Below, piece after piece: positions 1 to 7,408 of a DNA stretch of 11,397 bases (positions are counted from its first letter, which is position 1; every line of letters starts with the position of its first letter). Both the position numbers and the translations under genes were made by a program. The notes beneath the pieces were generated by a model. It worked only from the letters and a program-made list of their open reading frames with translations, searched no databases and was not told where the DNA came from. Source of the stretch: an uncultured Succinivibrionaceae bacterium (GTDB taxonomy: Bacteria > Pseudomonadota > Gammaproteobacteria > Enterobacterales > Succinivibrionaceae); the NCBI GenBank assembly GCA_900539665.1, contig UQCV01000078.1, positions 1-11,397 of the forward strand, in the 5' to 3' direction.

Positions 1-946
1 CCGGGGCCTTTCCTAAAGCATATTTTGCGTTTTTAATTGAAGAAACTTTTTCCTTAGCCTCATCTAACTTCTTTCGTTCAGTCTGCTCTTCTTTTGAAGG
101 TCTTCCACGGGTACTTGAGGTCGTATTTTTGGCCTCTTTGTAAGAATTTTGTGCATCACGCCAAATATCCTTTCTAACACTATCTAAAGCTTCCATGGCC
201 CATGTTACAACATGGAAACCATCTACACATCTTGTAGCATGAGGTATGTATTTCTTTATGCATGCATCAATCCATCTTGCACCGTCACCTGATACGTTTT
301 TAATGGATTGGCGCTGCTTCGTTGTTAGTAGCTCAAAGAACTCAGAGAGGGTTTCTGTGCTATGCCCAAGGCCAACCCAAACAACAGTATTAGTATCGTG
401 ATTTACCACTACTGTTATGTAGTTATGGCCATTGCAATAGCTAGTTTCATCAATGCCAATATTTACCAATCCATCTAATCTTTTCTTTGGATCTGGTTCA
501 ATATAATTTCTGGTCCTTGTTAGACTTCTAAGGATTGTTTTCCAATCGCACCGCATGTATTTAGCAGCCATGGTTTTGTTGGTTGCTAAAGCTATAAACG
601 AAGCCACAATATCGAAATCTTTCGTGAATCCAGAATTGTGAAACGCCCATGGCACTGATTCAACAATTACATTATGATTAGGACATACTACTCTATTAAC
701 TCTGTAGTACAGCTCAACAATTAAACCTCCAGCGTCTAGTCCACGCCACATTCTTTCTTTTGGTGTTCTATCATAAATTGAGCATTTACAACCGCAAATA
801 GGACATCTTGCCATCTCCTTTTTTTGGGGATGTAAATGTACCTTAAGAACCTTTTCGTTACGTTCATTTAAGTCCAATGAGGCATTATCAATAACTACAT
901 CATTGACATTTAAGATACTTTTAATTATTTTGTTTACCGAGGCCAT
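1..946 (-). CDS. ISL3-family transposase, C-terminus cut off by window edge
   Basis: An open frame of 315 codons runs from ATG at 946 to the left edge, so the C-terminal part is missing. The product is a DDE transposase that would cut and rejoin the ends of its own insertion sequence. What is seen: an N-terminal zinc-ribbon-like set of cysteines (C48, C51, with C53/C55 close by, then C88-P-N-H91), a probable helix-turn-helix region around residues 110-150, and the typical ISL3 core 'IGIDETSY' with D166 followed by a block ending 'VSGDGARW' with D221, the first two catalytic acids. The third acid should lie beyond the edge. The stretch at about 255-305 is charged and Lys/Arg-rich, as in the linker region of this family. 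The start is supported by AGGAG at 952-956, 5 nt before the ATG. Family assignment is confident; whether the gene is intact cannot be told. Confidence 0.9.
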   Translation of the reverse strand, partial: MASVNKIIKSILNVNDVVIDNASLDLNERNEKVLKVHLHPQKKEMARCPICGCKCSIYDRTPKERMWRGLDAGGLIVELYYRVNRVVCPNHNVIVESVPWAFHNSGFTKDFDIVASFIALATNKTMAAKYMRCDWKTILRSLTRTRNYIEPDPKKRLDGLVNIGIDETSYCNGHNYITVVVNHDTNTVVWVGLGHSTETLSEFFELLTTKQRQSIKNVSGDGARWIDACIKKYIPHATRCVDGFHVVTWAMEALDSVRKDIWRDAQNSYKEAKNTTSSTRGRPSKEEQTERKKLDEAKEKVSSIKNAKYALGKAP

Positions 947-980
947 GTCTGCTCCTGTTTCTTTGTTTTTTGGCGATTAC

Positions 981-1009
981 AAAATACAGTAAAGACGTGG
1001 CCTTTTCAA
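981..1009 (-). promoter_or_regulatory. Candidate promoter of the ISL3-like transposase
   Basis: Read on the minus strand there is TTGAAA (1004-1009), a 17-bp spacer, then TATTTT (981-986), about 35 bp upstream of the transposase ATG. Each hexamer matches the sigma-70 consensus at four of six positions and the spacing is optimal. Predicted by eye only. Confidence 0.35.
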
Positions 1010-1075
1010 TTTCAGAATTCAAATTTTTAAAGAACTAGCCTTTCGAAAAGAAAGACCTATATCTGTTGCTAAATT

Positions 1076-1108
1076 GGCTCTTTTACCCACACATATGCAC
1101 GGAGAGCC
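1076..1108. repeat. 33-bp segment with inverted GGCTCT / AGAGCC tips, candidate IS end(s)
   Basis: The segment opens with GGCTCT (1076-1081) and closes with AGAGCC (1103-1108), with CATATG near its centre. Read leftward it looks like the outer end of the ISL3-like element. Read rightward, GGCTCTT...CATATG loosely resembles the minus-strand sequence starting at 3703 (GGGACTCTT...CATATG) beyond the IS66-like gene. It may therefore be the end of either element, or a junction of both. Confidence 0.35.
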
Positions 1109-1139
1109 TGAAAATTAACCAATAAAAGAGTGAATTATC

Positions 1140-1751
1140 ATGACTGACAACTGCCAAAATAATCAAGATAAAGAAAAGCGTATTGCTGAGTTAGAAGCAC
1201 TCTTGGCTAAACAAGTTGCTCAAAACGCCCAGCAAGAAAAAAAGATTGTCAGACAAGATAGAAAGATCGCCAAACAAGATAAAAAAATCGCTAAGCAAGA
1301 TAAAAGATTGCAATTACTCGAGCAACAAAAAGCTCTCTTACAACTACAAGTTGAGCAAGACGAAGCTTCGGTAAAGCATGTTCTCAACGCATTCCCTGAT
1401 TTAATCAACGCTTACCAAGGGTATATCAACGTCGCAAGAGATTTAAATAAGCAGTATATCCCTATTGAAGCCTTCGAACAAAAAACCGTAGCCGAAGCAT
1501 TTATATATTCAATAAACGAAGTTAACAAATGGGCAAATTATTGTAAGAGTTACTATAATCAAAGCTCGCTTACTCCATCTAAAAAAGACATCAAAGATGC
1601 CTCAAGACTAAGCGTCAAGACCGTTGAACAGCAGGGTGAGTTCGGAGAATTGGTTGTTTCCCTCCAAAAGCTGGATAACTATACAAAGAGAACGTTTGCT
1701 CAAGTTGAAGTGGCAGTCACTCAATTAGTTAAAAATACTCCAGCGGAATAG
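1140..1751 (+). pseudogene. IS66-like transposase, N-terminal coiled-coil piece (ends at in-frame TAG)
   Basis: The 203-aa reading frame begins 'MTDNCQNNQDKEKRIAELEALL', the leucine-zipper-like opening typical of IS66-type transposases ('IAELEALL'). A long lysine/glutamine-rich coiled coil follows at about residues 11-75, including three near-identical 7-residue repeats (35-55). Residues 76-203 are helical and soluble-looking, with no catalytic motif. The start has a modest AAGAG (1126-1130) 9 nt upstream. The frame stops at TAG (1749-1751), but the same frame continues at once (LDELKKEAPKF, then V-E-A-L-E) into the next piece, so this looks like the amino end of a longer protein. It could also be expressed alone as a coiled-coil accessory protein. 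Confidence 0.6.
1242..1304 (+). repeat. Three tandem 21-bp units within the transposase coiled coil
   Basis: Units at 1242-1262, 1263-1283 and 1284-1304 encode KIVRQDR, KIAKQDK and KIAKQDK. The seven-residue period fits a coiled-coil heptad, and the units differ mostly at wobble positions, which suggests old slippage or duplication kept by protein selection. Confidence 0.8.
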
Positions 1752-1784
1752 CTAGATGAGTTAAAAAAAGAAGCCCCTAAATTC

Positions 1785-2108
1785 GTGGAGGCTCTTGAAG
1801 TGTTTGCTACCGTTGATCCTGCTGAGGATAAAGAGCCAGTTCAGAAAAACGGCAAACGTTCAAGCATCACTCGTTCTACAGAACCCCAAAACAAGAGTTA
1901 CAACGAAGCTTATTGCCCGAAGTACCCACAAGGTGAAGAGCCTGGTAAGTTAATAAGACTTAATACCTTAGCTTCTTCATTACTTAGTAGTCAGGCTAAA
2001 TTATCGAACTTCTGTAACCTTGTGTCTGAAGCACATGAAGTATCTTATTGCCAAAAATGCGGTAAGGTATCAATAGCATTAAAAGCCAGATCAATCACCT
2101 GCACCTAA
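1785..2108 (+). pseudogene. IS66-like transposase, middle piece with CxxC zinc motif
   Basis: This piece lies in the same frame as 1140-1751; the apparent GTG start at 1785 is only 33 nt beyond the TAG, with 11 sense codons between, so it is probably not a real start. Residues 1-75 are polar linker. 'CQKCGK' at about residues 89-94 corresponds to the zinc-finger region that IS66 transposases carry between the leucine zipper and the catalytic core. The frame then runs out at TAA (2106-2108). At the A4 run 2081-2084, dropping one A joins '...VSIAL' to 'KPDQSPAPNPNYRLS' and directly into the next piece. I read this as a fragment made by a one-base insertion, not as a separate gene. Confidence 0.6.
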
Positions 2109-2127
2109 TCCAAATTATAGACTTAGC

Positions 2128-3582
2128 ATGGATTTGATTATCGCTCTTGGGATAGGCAATTATCTAGGCATTCCTACTTATCGATTGATGAGTGACGCCA
2201 TGGATAAGTTCCATATAGGTGGCTCTACTATCTATCGAAATATAATTTACTTTAGTAACACTTATCTAGTGCTACTCTATAATTACATCCAAAGCAAAGC
2301 TAGAGAAAAAAGAGTGTTGCTTGCAGATGAAACCCCGTTCTCATGTCTTGCTTCTCAACAAAAGGTCATGACCAAAGAACAGCGAGTCCAAGTTCAAAAA
2401 TATAATGAGTTAGAAAAAACAAGAGCCCAGCTAGAACGGGAATTAACGCAAAAAGAAGCTACCAATGCTCCAATAGACCAAATACGAAACTTACGGCAAA
2501 AGATTCAACAAGCTACAAATGAAATAAATGGACTAAAGGAATCTTTAACCGTTCATGGCAAAAATTACATTATGTCGTTGACCACATCGGCCTATGAAGA
2601 AAATAGGTTGGTGCTGTACTACTATTTGCCAACAAGATCGACTAGTGAAATTTACAATCACCTAAAAGATTTTAATAAGCTCGAAACTCTTTGTACGGAC
2701 GGGCACGTAGCTTATGAAGGCGTATTAAAACAGCTTACAAAAGATGATAATGAAAAGAAGCCTCGTAAACACCAGACTTGTATGATCCATACAAGAAGAG
2801 AGCTAATCAAGGCGTTACCTATAAGTGCTGACTTCAATGAGTTCGATAAGCTTGAAGACGACGAACTTATTGAACGCGTCACCAAAAAACTCCTTGAGTG
2901 TGACGACATAACAATAGTTTACCTAGCCTTAGCAATCTACTCTAGGATATATGCATACGAAACTCCATACAATGATAGCAGCGAGGAATCTAAGGAACAA
3001 CGCGCCAAGCTACGTGAAGTTGGAGGTCCTGTTTACAAGCTAGTAACTGCATTAAATAACATTATGGCCCATTTAGGCAAAGATAGGATAAAGCCAAATA
3101 GCACAGGCACAGCTTACACTCAAGCGGTAGTCACCCCACTGAGCAAAGCTTGTGTCTACTATAAGAACCACCAAAAACAAATGGAGAACATGCTGACAGA
3201 CCCGATGATACCTCTTGATACCAATGTCTGTGAGCAAACAATCAGACACTTAGCAGTCTTACGCTCTGGTTGTTTCTTCAAGGTCAATAAACACTCAATG
3301 CAGAGCCAATGTATTTGGTCTAGCGTTATTGGTACTGCTAAAATGGCAGGCATCAATGATGTAGAGCAGTACTTAAGAGACTTTGCTCGAGCTCTATGGA
3401 AGCATTGCATGGAGAATGTGTTAACCCAAGACTTCCATGAAAGTAATCAGGACGCCACCAAGTTGATGAAGCGCCATACTTGGAACATGGCAGAACTTAG
3501 CAATGACTTTGACATTGCAGCCTGGGATCCTTGGGAGTACGCTAAAAATCAGCAGAAACCTGAAATAGAAACTAGCAAATAA
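2128..3582 (+). CDS. IS66-family transposase, catalytic portion
   Basis: This 484-aa frame carries the DDE catalytic core: D67 in 'LLADETP', D191 in 'CTDGHVAY' and E369 in 'NVCEQTIRHLAVLRSGC'. The C-terminal block 'VIGTAKMAGI' matches the IS66 pattern (usually E-R-A-I-R ... E-T-A-K-x-N-G). The spacing D67-D191 is much longer than usual because a charged coiled coil (about residues 85-140, 'KYNELEKTRAQLERE...') is inserted. The ATG at 2128 has no good ribosome-binding site. The same frame is open back to 2083 and reads naturally from the preceding frame if one A is removed, so this is the C-terminal part of a longer protein (about 814 codons from 1140). Expression as it stands is doubtful, although the catalytic residues are all present. 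Confidence 0.8.
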   Translation: MDLIIALGIGNYLGIPTYRLMSDAMDKFHIGGSTIYRNIIYFSNTYLVLLYNYIQSKAREKRVLLADETPFSCLASQQKVMTKEQRVQVQKYNELEKTRAQLERELTQKEATNAPIDQIRNLRQKIQQATNEINGLKESLTVHGKNYIMSLTTSAYEENRLVLYYYLPTRSTSEIYNHLKDFNKLETLCTDGHVAYEGVLKQLTKDDNEKKPRKHQTCMIHTRRELIKALPISADFNEFDKLEDDELIERVTKKLLECDDITIVYLALAIYSRIYAYETPYNDSSEESKEQRAKLREVGGPVYKLVTALNNIMAHLGKDRIKPNSTGTAYTQAVVTPLSKACVYYKNHQKQMENMLTDPMIPLDTNVCEQTIRHLAVLRSGCFFKVNKHSMQSQCIWSSVIGTAKMAGINDVEQYLRDFARALWKHCMENVLTQDFHESNQDATKLMKRHTWNMAELSNDFDIAAWDPWEYAKNQQKPEIETSK

Positions 3583-3605
3583 TCCCAACCCACCAAATGA
3601 ACAAG

Positions 3606-3643
3606 CGGGGTAATCTACAAAATGTAGGTTACCCCGTTTTTTT
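3606..3643 (+). terminator. Intrinsic terminator after the IS66-like transposase
   Basis: A 14-bp stem (3606-3619 with 3623-3636, one T-G wobble) closes on an AAA loop and is followed by seven T residues (3637-3643). It lies 24 nt after the stop codon. This is a textbook rho-independent terminator for plus-strand transcription. Confidence 0.9.
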
Positions 3644-3653
3644 ACCCCTAGTG

Positions 3654-3684
3654 CCATCGCTAAGTTGAGTTTCATATGCGATGG
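3654..3684. repeat. Short inverted repeat CCATCGC / GCGATGG
   Basis: Perfect 7-bp arms at 3654-3660 and 3678-3684 lie just inside the proposed right end of the IS66-like element. It could be part of a subterminal transposase-binding site; there is no T-tract to suggest termination. Confidence 0.4.
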
Positions 3685-3749
3685 TGAAGTTACGAAGAGT
3701 CCCACTTTAAATTACCAACTTCGAACCTTAATCGTTTACCACGCCCCCC

Positions 3750-3786
3750 AAAACAACCCCCTCACAAGTTTTGCCTTACGAGGGGG
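3750..3786 (-). terminator. Intrinsic terminator of tkt
   Basis: Read on the minus strand, CCCCCTC plus GTAAG pairs with CTTGT plus GAGGGGG (3775-3786 with 3757-3768; two G-T wobbles) around a 6-nt loop. It is followed by TTGTTTT, about 45 nt after the tkt stop. Its orientation and place fit tkt. Confidence 0.8.
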
Positions 3787-3829
3787 GAATGTTATTAGCT
3801 GTTAAATGCTAACTACGTAAAATTCTTAA

Positions 3830-5821
3830 CTAGAATAATGACTTAGCAATTGAAACTGCATTTTCAACAGTGAAACCGAAGAGCTTGAATAATTCTTCAG
3901 CTGGAGCAGATTCACCGAATCGGTCTATGCCAAGCACCTTACCGTTAAGGCCAACATACTTGTACCAGAAGTCAGTTACACCAGCTTCAATAGCCATACG
4001 TCTAGTGCAGCTTGAAGGGAGTACAGATTCACGGTATTCCGCAGACTGTTTATCAAACACTTCATTACATGGCATAGAAACAACGCGTACCTTTCTGCCT
4101 TCTGCTTCAAGAGTTGTAGCAGTCTTCATGGCAAGTTCAACTTCAGAACCAGTAGCAATGATGATTAAGTCAGGCTGAGAAGTACCTTCCTTAAGAACAT
4201 AAGCACCCTTATAGATGTTGTTAAGCTGTTCTTCAGTTCTATCCATCTGGGCAAGACCCTGACGAGAGAAGATCAACGCATTTGGAGTAGTCTTGCTTTC
4301 AATTGCAAACTTCCAAGCAGCAGCTGATTCAACCTGGTCACATGGACGCCAAGTGTTTAGATTTGGAGTCAAACGAAGTGAAGAGATCTGTTCAATTGGC
4401 TGGTGAGTTGGGCCGTCTTCACCAAGACCAATTGAGTCATGGGTGTAAACGTAGATTACAGGGAGCCGCATGAGAGCACTCATACGCACTGCATTCTTAG
4501 CATATTCCATAAACATAAGGAATGTTGCGCCGTATGGAATGAACCCGCCGTGGAGGTAAATACCGTTCATGATAGCGCTCATACCAAATTCTCTTACCCC
4601 ATAGTGTACATAGTTGCCAGAGGCATCATCAGGAGTAATAGACTTAGAATTCTTGTGCATGGTGAGATTACTTGGAGCAAGGTCAGCAGAACCGCCAAGG
4701 AATTCAGGGAGTAATGCCCCAAATGCATCAAGAGCATTCTGGCTTGCCTTACGAGAAGCAATCTTAGCAGGGTTATGCTGAAGGTGTTCAACAAATTCCT
4801 GAGACTTAGCAGCCCAATTTGCAGGGAGTTCATGCTTCATACGACGCATGTATTCTTCAGCTTCTTCTGGGTACTTTTCAGAGTAAGCCGCAAAAAGCTC
4901 ATTCCATTTTGCTTCTTTAGCCTTGCCAGCTTCCTTAGCATCCCATGCTGCATAAATATCATCAGGGATTTCAAATGGACCGTACTTCCAACCTAAAGTT
5001 TCACGTGCTAAAGCAATTTCTGCAGCGCCAAGTGGTGAACCGTGGCAGTTTTGAGTCCCCTGCTTATTAGGTGAACCAAAGCCGATAATAGTCTTACAGC
5101 AAATAAGACTTGGCTTATCAGTGCAAGCCTGAGCAGCTTCGATTGCCTTCTTAATAGCAACTGGATCGTGACCATCAATCTTTTGTACGTGCCAATGGTA
5201 TGCTTCAAATCTAGCAGCGGTATCTTCAGAGAACCAACCTGAAGTCTTACCATCGATAGAAATACCGTTGTCATCCCAAAACGCAATGAGCTTGCCTAGC
5301 TTTAAAGTCCCTGCTAAAGAACATGCTTCATGAGAAACACCTTCCATGTTGCAACCGTCACCGAGGAACACATAAGTATAGTGGTCAACGATATCAAGAC
5401 CTGGCTTGTTGAACTGAGCCGCTAAAACTTTTTCCGCAAGCGCCATACCAACACCATTGGTAATACCCTGACCTAATGGGCCAGTTGTAGTTTCGATACC
5501 ATCAGCATAACCATATTCAGGATGGCCTGGAGTCTTTGAATGAAGCTGTCTGAACTGTTTTAAATCCTCGATAGAAAGATTGTAGCCGGTGAGATGTAAC
5601 AAGGAGTACAACAACATAGAACCATGGCCGTTAGAAAGAATGAAACGGTCACGATTAACCCATTTAGGATCAGCCGGATTATGATTTAAAAAACCGCGCC
5701 ATAATACTTCAGCGATATCTGCCATACCCATTGGGGCACCCGGGTGACCGGAATTTGCTTTTTGAATGGCATCCATGCTCAATGCACGAATGGCATTGGC
5801 TAATTCTTTGCTAGAGGGCAT
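3830..5821 (-). CDS. tkt: Transketolase
   Basis: Thiamine-diphosphate and divalent-metal dependent enzyme that moves two-carbon ketol units (xylulose-5-P to ribose-5-P or erythrose-4-P) in the cytosolic non-oxidative pentose phosphate pathway. The 663-aa product has the same length as E. coli TktA and aligns along its whole length ('MPSSKELANAIRALSMDA' against 'MSSRKELANAIRALSMDA'). Conserved active-site elements are present: H26 in 'SGHPGAP', H66 in 'NGHGSM', H100 in 'KTPGHP', 'GPLGQG', the TPP motif 'GDGCNMEG...DDN', the catalytic Glu in 'GVREFGM' (about residue 410) and 'DGPTHQP'. The start is fixed by AGGAG at 5828-5832, 6 nt before the ATG. It appears to be a single gene with its own promoter and terminator. 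TktA/TktB-type paralogue status cannot be decided from one copy. Confidence 0.98.
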   Translation of the reverse strand: MPSSKELANAIRALSMDAIQKANSGHPGAPMGMADIAEVLWRGFLNHNPADPKWVNRDRFILSNGHGSMLLYSLLHLTGYNLSIEDLKQFRQLHSKTPGHPEYGYADGIETTTGPLGQGITNGVGMALAEKVLAAQFNKPGLDIVDHYTYVFLGDGCNMEGVSHEACSLAGTLKLGKLIAFWDDNGISIDGKTSGWFSEDTAARFEAYHWHVQKIDGHDPVAIKKAIEAAQACTDKPSLICCKTIIGFGSPNKQGTQNCHGSPLGAAEIALARETLGWKYGPFEIPDDIYAAWDAKEAGKAKEAKWNELFAAYSEKYPEEAEEYMRRMKHELPANWAAKSQEFVEHLQHNPAKIASRKASQNALDAFGALLPEFLGGSADLAPSNLTMHKNSKSITPDDASGNYVHYGVREFGMSAIMNGIYLHGGFIPYGATFLMFMEYAKNAVRMSALMRLPVIYVYTHDSIGLGEDGPTHQPIEQISSLRLTPNLNTWRPCDQVESAAAWKFAIESKTTPNALIFSRQGLAQMDRTEEQLNNIYKGAYVLKEGTSQPDLIIIATGSEVELAMKTATTLEAEGRKVRVVSMPCNEVFDKQSAEYRESVLPSSCTRRMAIEAGVTDFWYKYVGLNGKVLGIDRFGESAPAEELFKLFGFTVENAVSIAKSLF

Positions 5822-5972
5822 TTATAACTCCTGCTAATTACACAAAACGGCGATGGCCGCCCTATCCTTTAAATTTGTTTAAATTCAGTAAGAATACAGA
5901 ATTTTATTCTCCGCCCAACAAGGATTTTTGAACCGAGAAAAATACAACCTGTAAAAAACACATTACTGTGCG

Positions 5973-5987
5973 ATGTATATTATACAT
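5973..5987. promoter_or_regulatory. Perfect palindrome over the tkt -10 box, candidate operator
   Basis: ATGTATA (5973-5979), one central base, TATACAT (5981-5987): two perfect 7-bp arms. The -10 hexamer of the likely tkt promoter sits inside it, so a dimeric repressor bound here would block RNA polymerase. No known regulator is recognised from the sequence, and because the arms are made mostly of A and T, chance is possible. Confidence 0.4.
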
Positions 5988-6006
5988 GAAAGGACCATTT
6001 GAGCAA
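5979..6006 (-). promoter_or_regulatory. Promoter of tkt
   Basis: On the minus strand: TTGCTC (6001-6006), a 16-bp spacer, and a perfect TATAAT (5979-5984). The predicted transcription start is near 5972, giving a leader of about 150 nt before the tkt ATG. A second TTGCTC copy lies at 6008-6013. Confidence 0.6.
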
Positions 6007-6076
6007 CGAGCAACAAATCATGCATGTAAGCTAAACTGATATTATCTTAAATAATCGGACCTATAAATAATTGCCA

Positions 6077-7408
6077 TTAATTTCGTTGTGCTTTTAATTC
6101 ATCTAAGAATTTTTTACATGCAGCTTTATCCATCTCACTTAAAGATACAGAGCCTTGTTGCCGTAAATCTTGTTCGTAGAACGAATCATCGACCAAACTA
6201 GAACTTACAGTGTGATTTGATTCCCAACGTGATAAATTGCCATTTTCGTCTAGCACATTTTCCTTGATGTTTTTATATAACGAAAGTACTTTGTTACTCA
6301 GCAATTTATCCGTAACAAGCGAATTAGCAGGCGCTATCATCTGTCCATCATTAGAATAAACCGGGCCTCTAAAAACATAGTCATCACACGATAGAAGTTG
6401 GGAACGACGCATACCTATCCTTTGAACCGTTTCGCGACTTACAAGTGGGCTAAAAGAGGAAATATTAACCGCTCCATCAGTTTCATTAAACCAAGTAATG
6501 TCTTCGCCAAAGCCATTAAATCCACTATTTATCATCGAAAAAAGGCGCAAGTAAACTTGGCGATAATCAAGTTCGTAACTACTTAAATAGTACTTGTTAT
6601 CTTTTTCCACATCATCGGTATGTTGGCCAATATAATACATATGTAATTCTTCAGCTTTGTCACACCAATAACAGGCGATCATAGACCCAGTAACCACGTC
6701 CACTGCATTATTATCGTGGAGCTTTTGCACAGCTTGAGCCGTCACTTCTTTGTCAAATGAATTACCAGTCCAAACCACATTCACCTTTGCATTAGGATTG
6801 ACAAATTCCACCCCACGGGCGAAGTAATTTATCGAGCGCATGTATTCAACAAACGGAAAATCAGAAATATAGCCTATATTATTGGTTAATGTTTGCATCC
6901 CCGCGAGCATCCCCAAATAATACTTTTCCATAAAAATGGATACCCCATAATTTCGAACGTTACCACCGGTAGCTTTACCGTTGTAATAATAGAAGGAAAT
7001 ATCCTGATAACGTCTGAAGATATTTTCCATTTCCAAACCATACGGGAAACCGAACAAAAAGATGTTACGCACCCCTTCATCATGGGCTTTATCAATAATA
7101 TCAGAAAGGATTAAAAGGTTATTACCAACCCCTTCGACTACTGAGACGTCAAACTGAGGATAGCTTTCGGTAGCTCCCATAAAGCCAGTTAAATTCAAAA
7201 AATATTTATTTTCCGGGGTGGAATTAGCATATTGAATCATCAATACAGAAATAGGTTTAGCTTCAGGTTCCCCAAAAACATTAGCAAAGGAAGCAAAAAT
7301 ACTATTTGATTTGCCCAAATACATTAGTCCAAGTACGTAAAGGCACTGAAAAACCATAAAGCCTAAAATTAAGAGCACGAAACGTTTACGTTTGAAGTTT
7401 ACTTTCAT
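6077..7408 (-). CDS. Membrane-anchored BMP/PnrA-family periplasmic binding protein, second copy
   Basis: A 443-aa protein with a positively charged N-terminus (MKVNFKRKRF) and one membrane segment at about residues 9-31, followed by a periplasmic domain (about 52-375). It belongs to the Bmp family, the substrate-binding proteins of nucleoside ABC transporters such as Treponema PnrA. Family features: 'KYYLGMLAGMQT...NIGYISDFPFVEYMRSINYFARGVEFVNPNAKVNVVW' (about 162-213, the YLAG...G-x-I-G-Y...N-F-x-x-G motif row) and a C-terminal 'VFRGPVYSNDGQMIAP' block. The cysteine in 'VFQC' is not a good lipobox, so an uncut anchor is likely. About 65 extra residues after the family domain are polar and of unknown role. 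The ATG overlaps the TGA of the upstream gene by 4 nt and has GGAGG 10 nt upstream (7419-7423), so translational coupling is likely. Ligand unknown; purine nucleosides are the family precedent. Confidence 0.8.
   Translation of the reverse strand: MKVNFKRKRFVLLILGFMVFQCLYVLGLMYLGKSNSIFASFANVFGEPEAKPISVLMIQYANSTPENKYFLNLTGFMGATESYPQFDVSVVEGVGNNLLILSDIIDKAHDEGVRNIFLFGFPYGLEMENIFRRYQDISFYYYNGKATGGNVRNYGVSIFMEKYYLGMLAGMQTLTNNIGYISDFPFVEYMRSINYFARGVEFVNPNAKVNVVWTGNSFDKEVTAQAVQKLHDNNAVDVVTGSMIACYWCDKAEELHMYYIGQHTDDVEKDNKYYLSSYELDYRQVYLRLFSMINSGFNGFGEDITWFNETDGAVNISSFSPLVSRETVQRIGMRRSQLLSCDDYVFRGPVYSNDGQMIAPANSLVTDKLLSNKVLSLYKNIKENVLDENGNLSRWESNHTVSSSLVDDSFYEQDLRQQGSVSLSEMDKAACKKFLDELKAQRN

Larger units (their letters stand above)
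1..1108 (-). mobile_element. ISL3-like insertion sequence, partial
   Basis: The ISL3-type transposase gene together with about 160 bp upstream of it. ISL3-family ends usually begin with GG and a CTCT-like run. Read on the minus strand, a match starts at 1108 (GGCTCTCCGTGCATATG...), a sensible distance upstream of the gene. The other end and the 8-bp target duplication lie outside the window, so this end is a proposal. The transposase itself is the firm part of the call. Confidence 0.5.
1076..3703 (+). mobile_element. IS66-like insertion sequence, transposase disrupted
   Basis: This stretch holds the three-piece IS66-like transposase and its terminator. No TnpA/TnpB-type accessory genes of classical IS66 are present, so it would be the single-transposase layout. 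The limits are guesses from a weak similarity between GGCTCTT...CATATG starting at 1076 and, on the opposite strand, GGGACTCTT...CATATG starting at 3703. The GTAA-type tips of classical IS66 were not seen. The transposase content is the reliable part; the limits could be wrong by tens of bases. Confidence 0.4.

Noticed and set aside
1749..1757. Programmed readthrough at TAG-CTA-G
   Set aside because: The context resembles a known eukaryotic/viral readthrough motif but I know no bacterial precedent, and a second lesion downstream makes plain decay simpler. Kept only as an option in the findings.
3421..3705. 94-codon minus-strand open frame
   Set aside because: It runs antisense through the transposase 3' end and the terminator; no family features and no ribosome-binding site seen.
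4439..4996. Open frames antisense to and in other frames of tkt
   Set aside because: They overlap the strongly conserved transketolase coding sequence and read as low-complexity shadows.
5844..5859. CGGC-GATG-GCCG hairpin with T run in the tkt leader as an attenuator or riboswitch
   Set aside because: The stem is only four base pairs, and I recognise no riboswitch motif or alternative pairing.
6886..7114. Short open frames on both strands inside the second BMP gene
   Set aside because: Fully nested in a well-supported coding sequence, with no recognisable protein.
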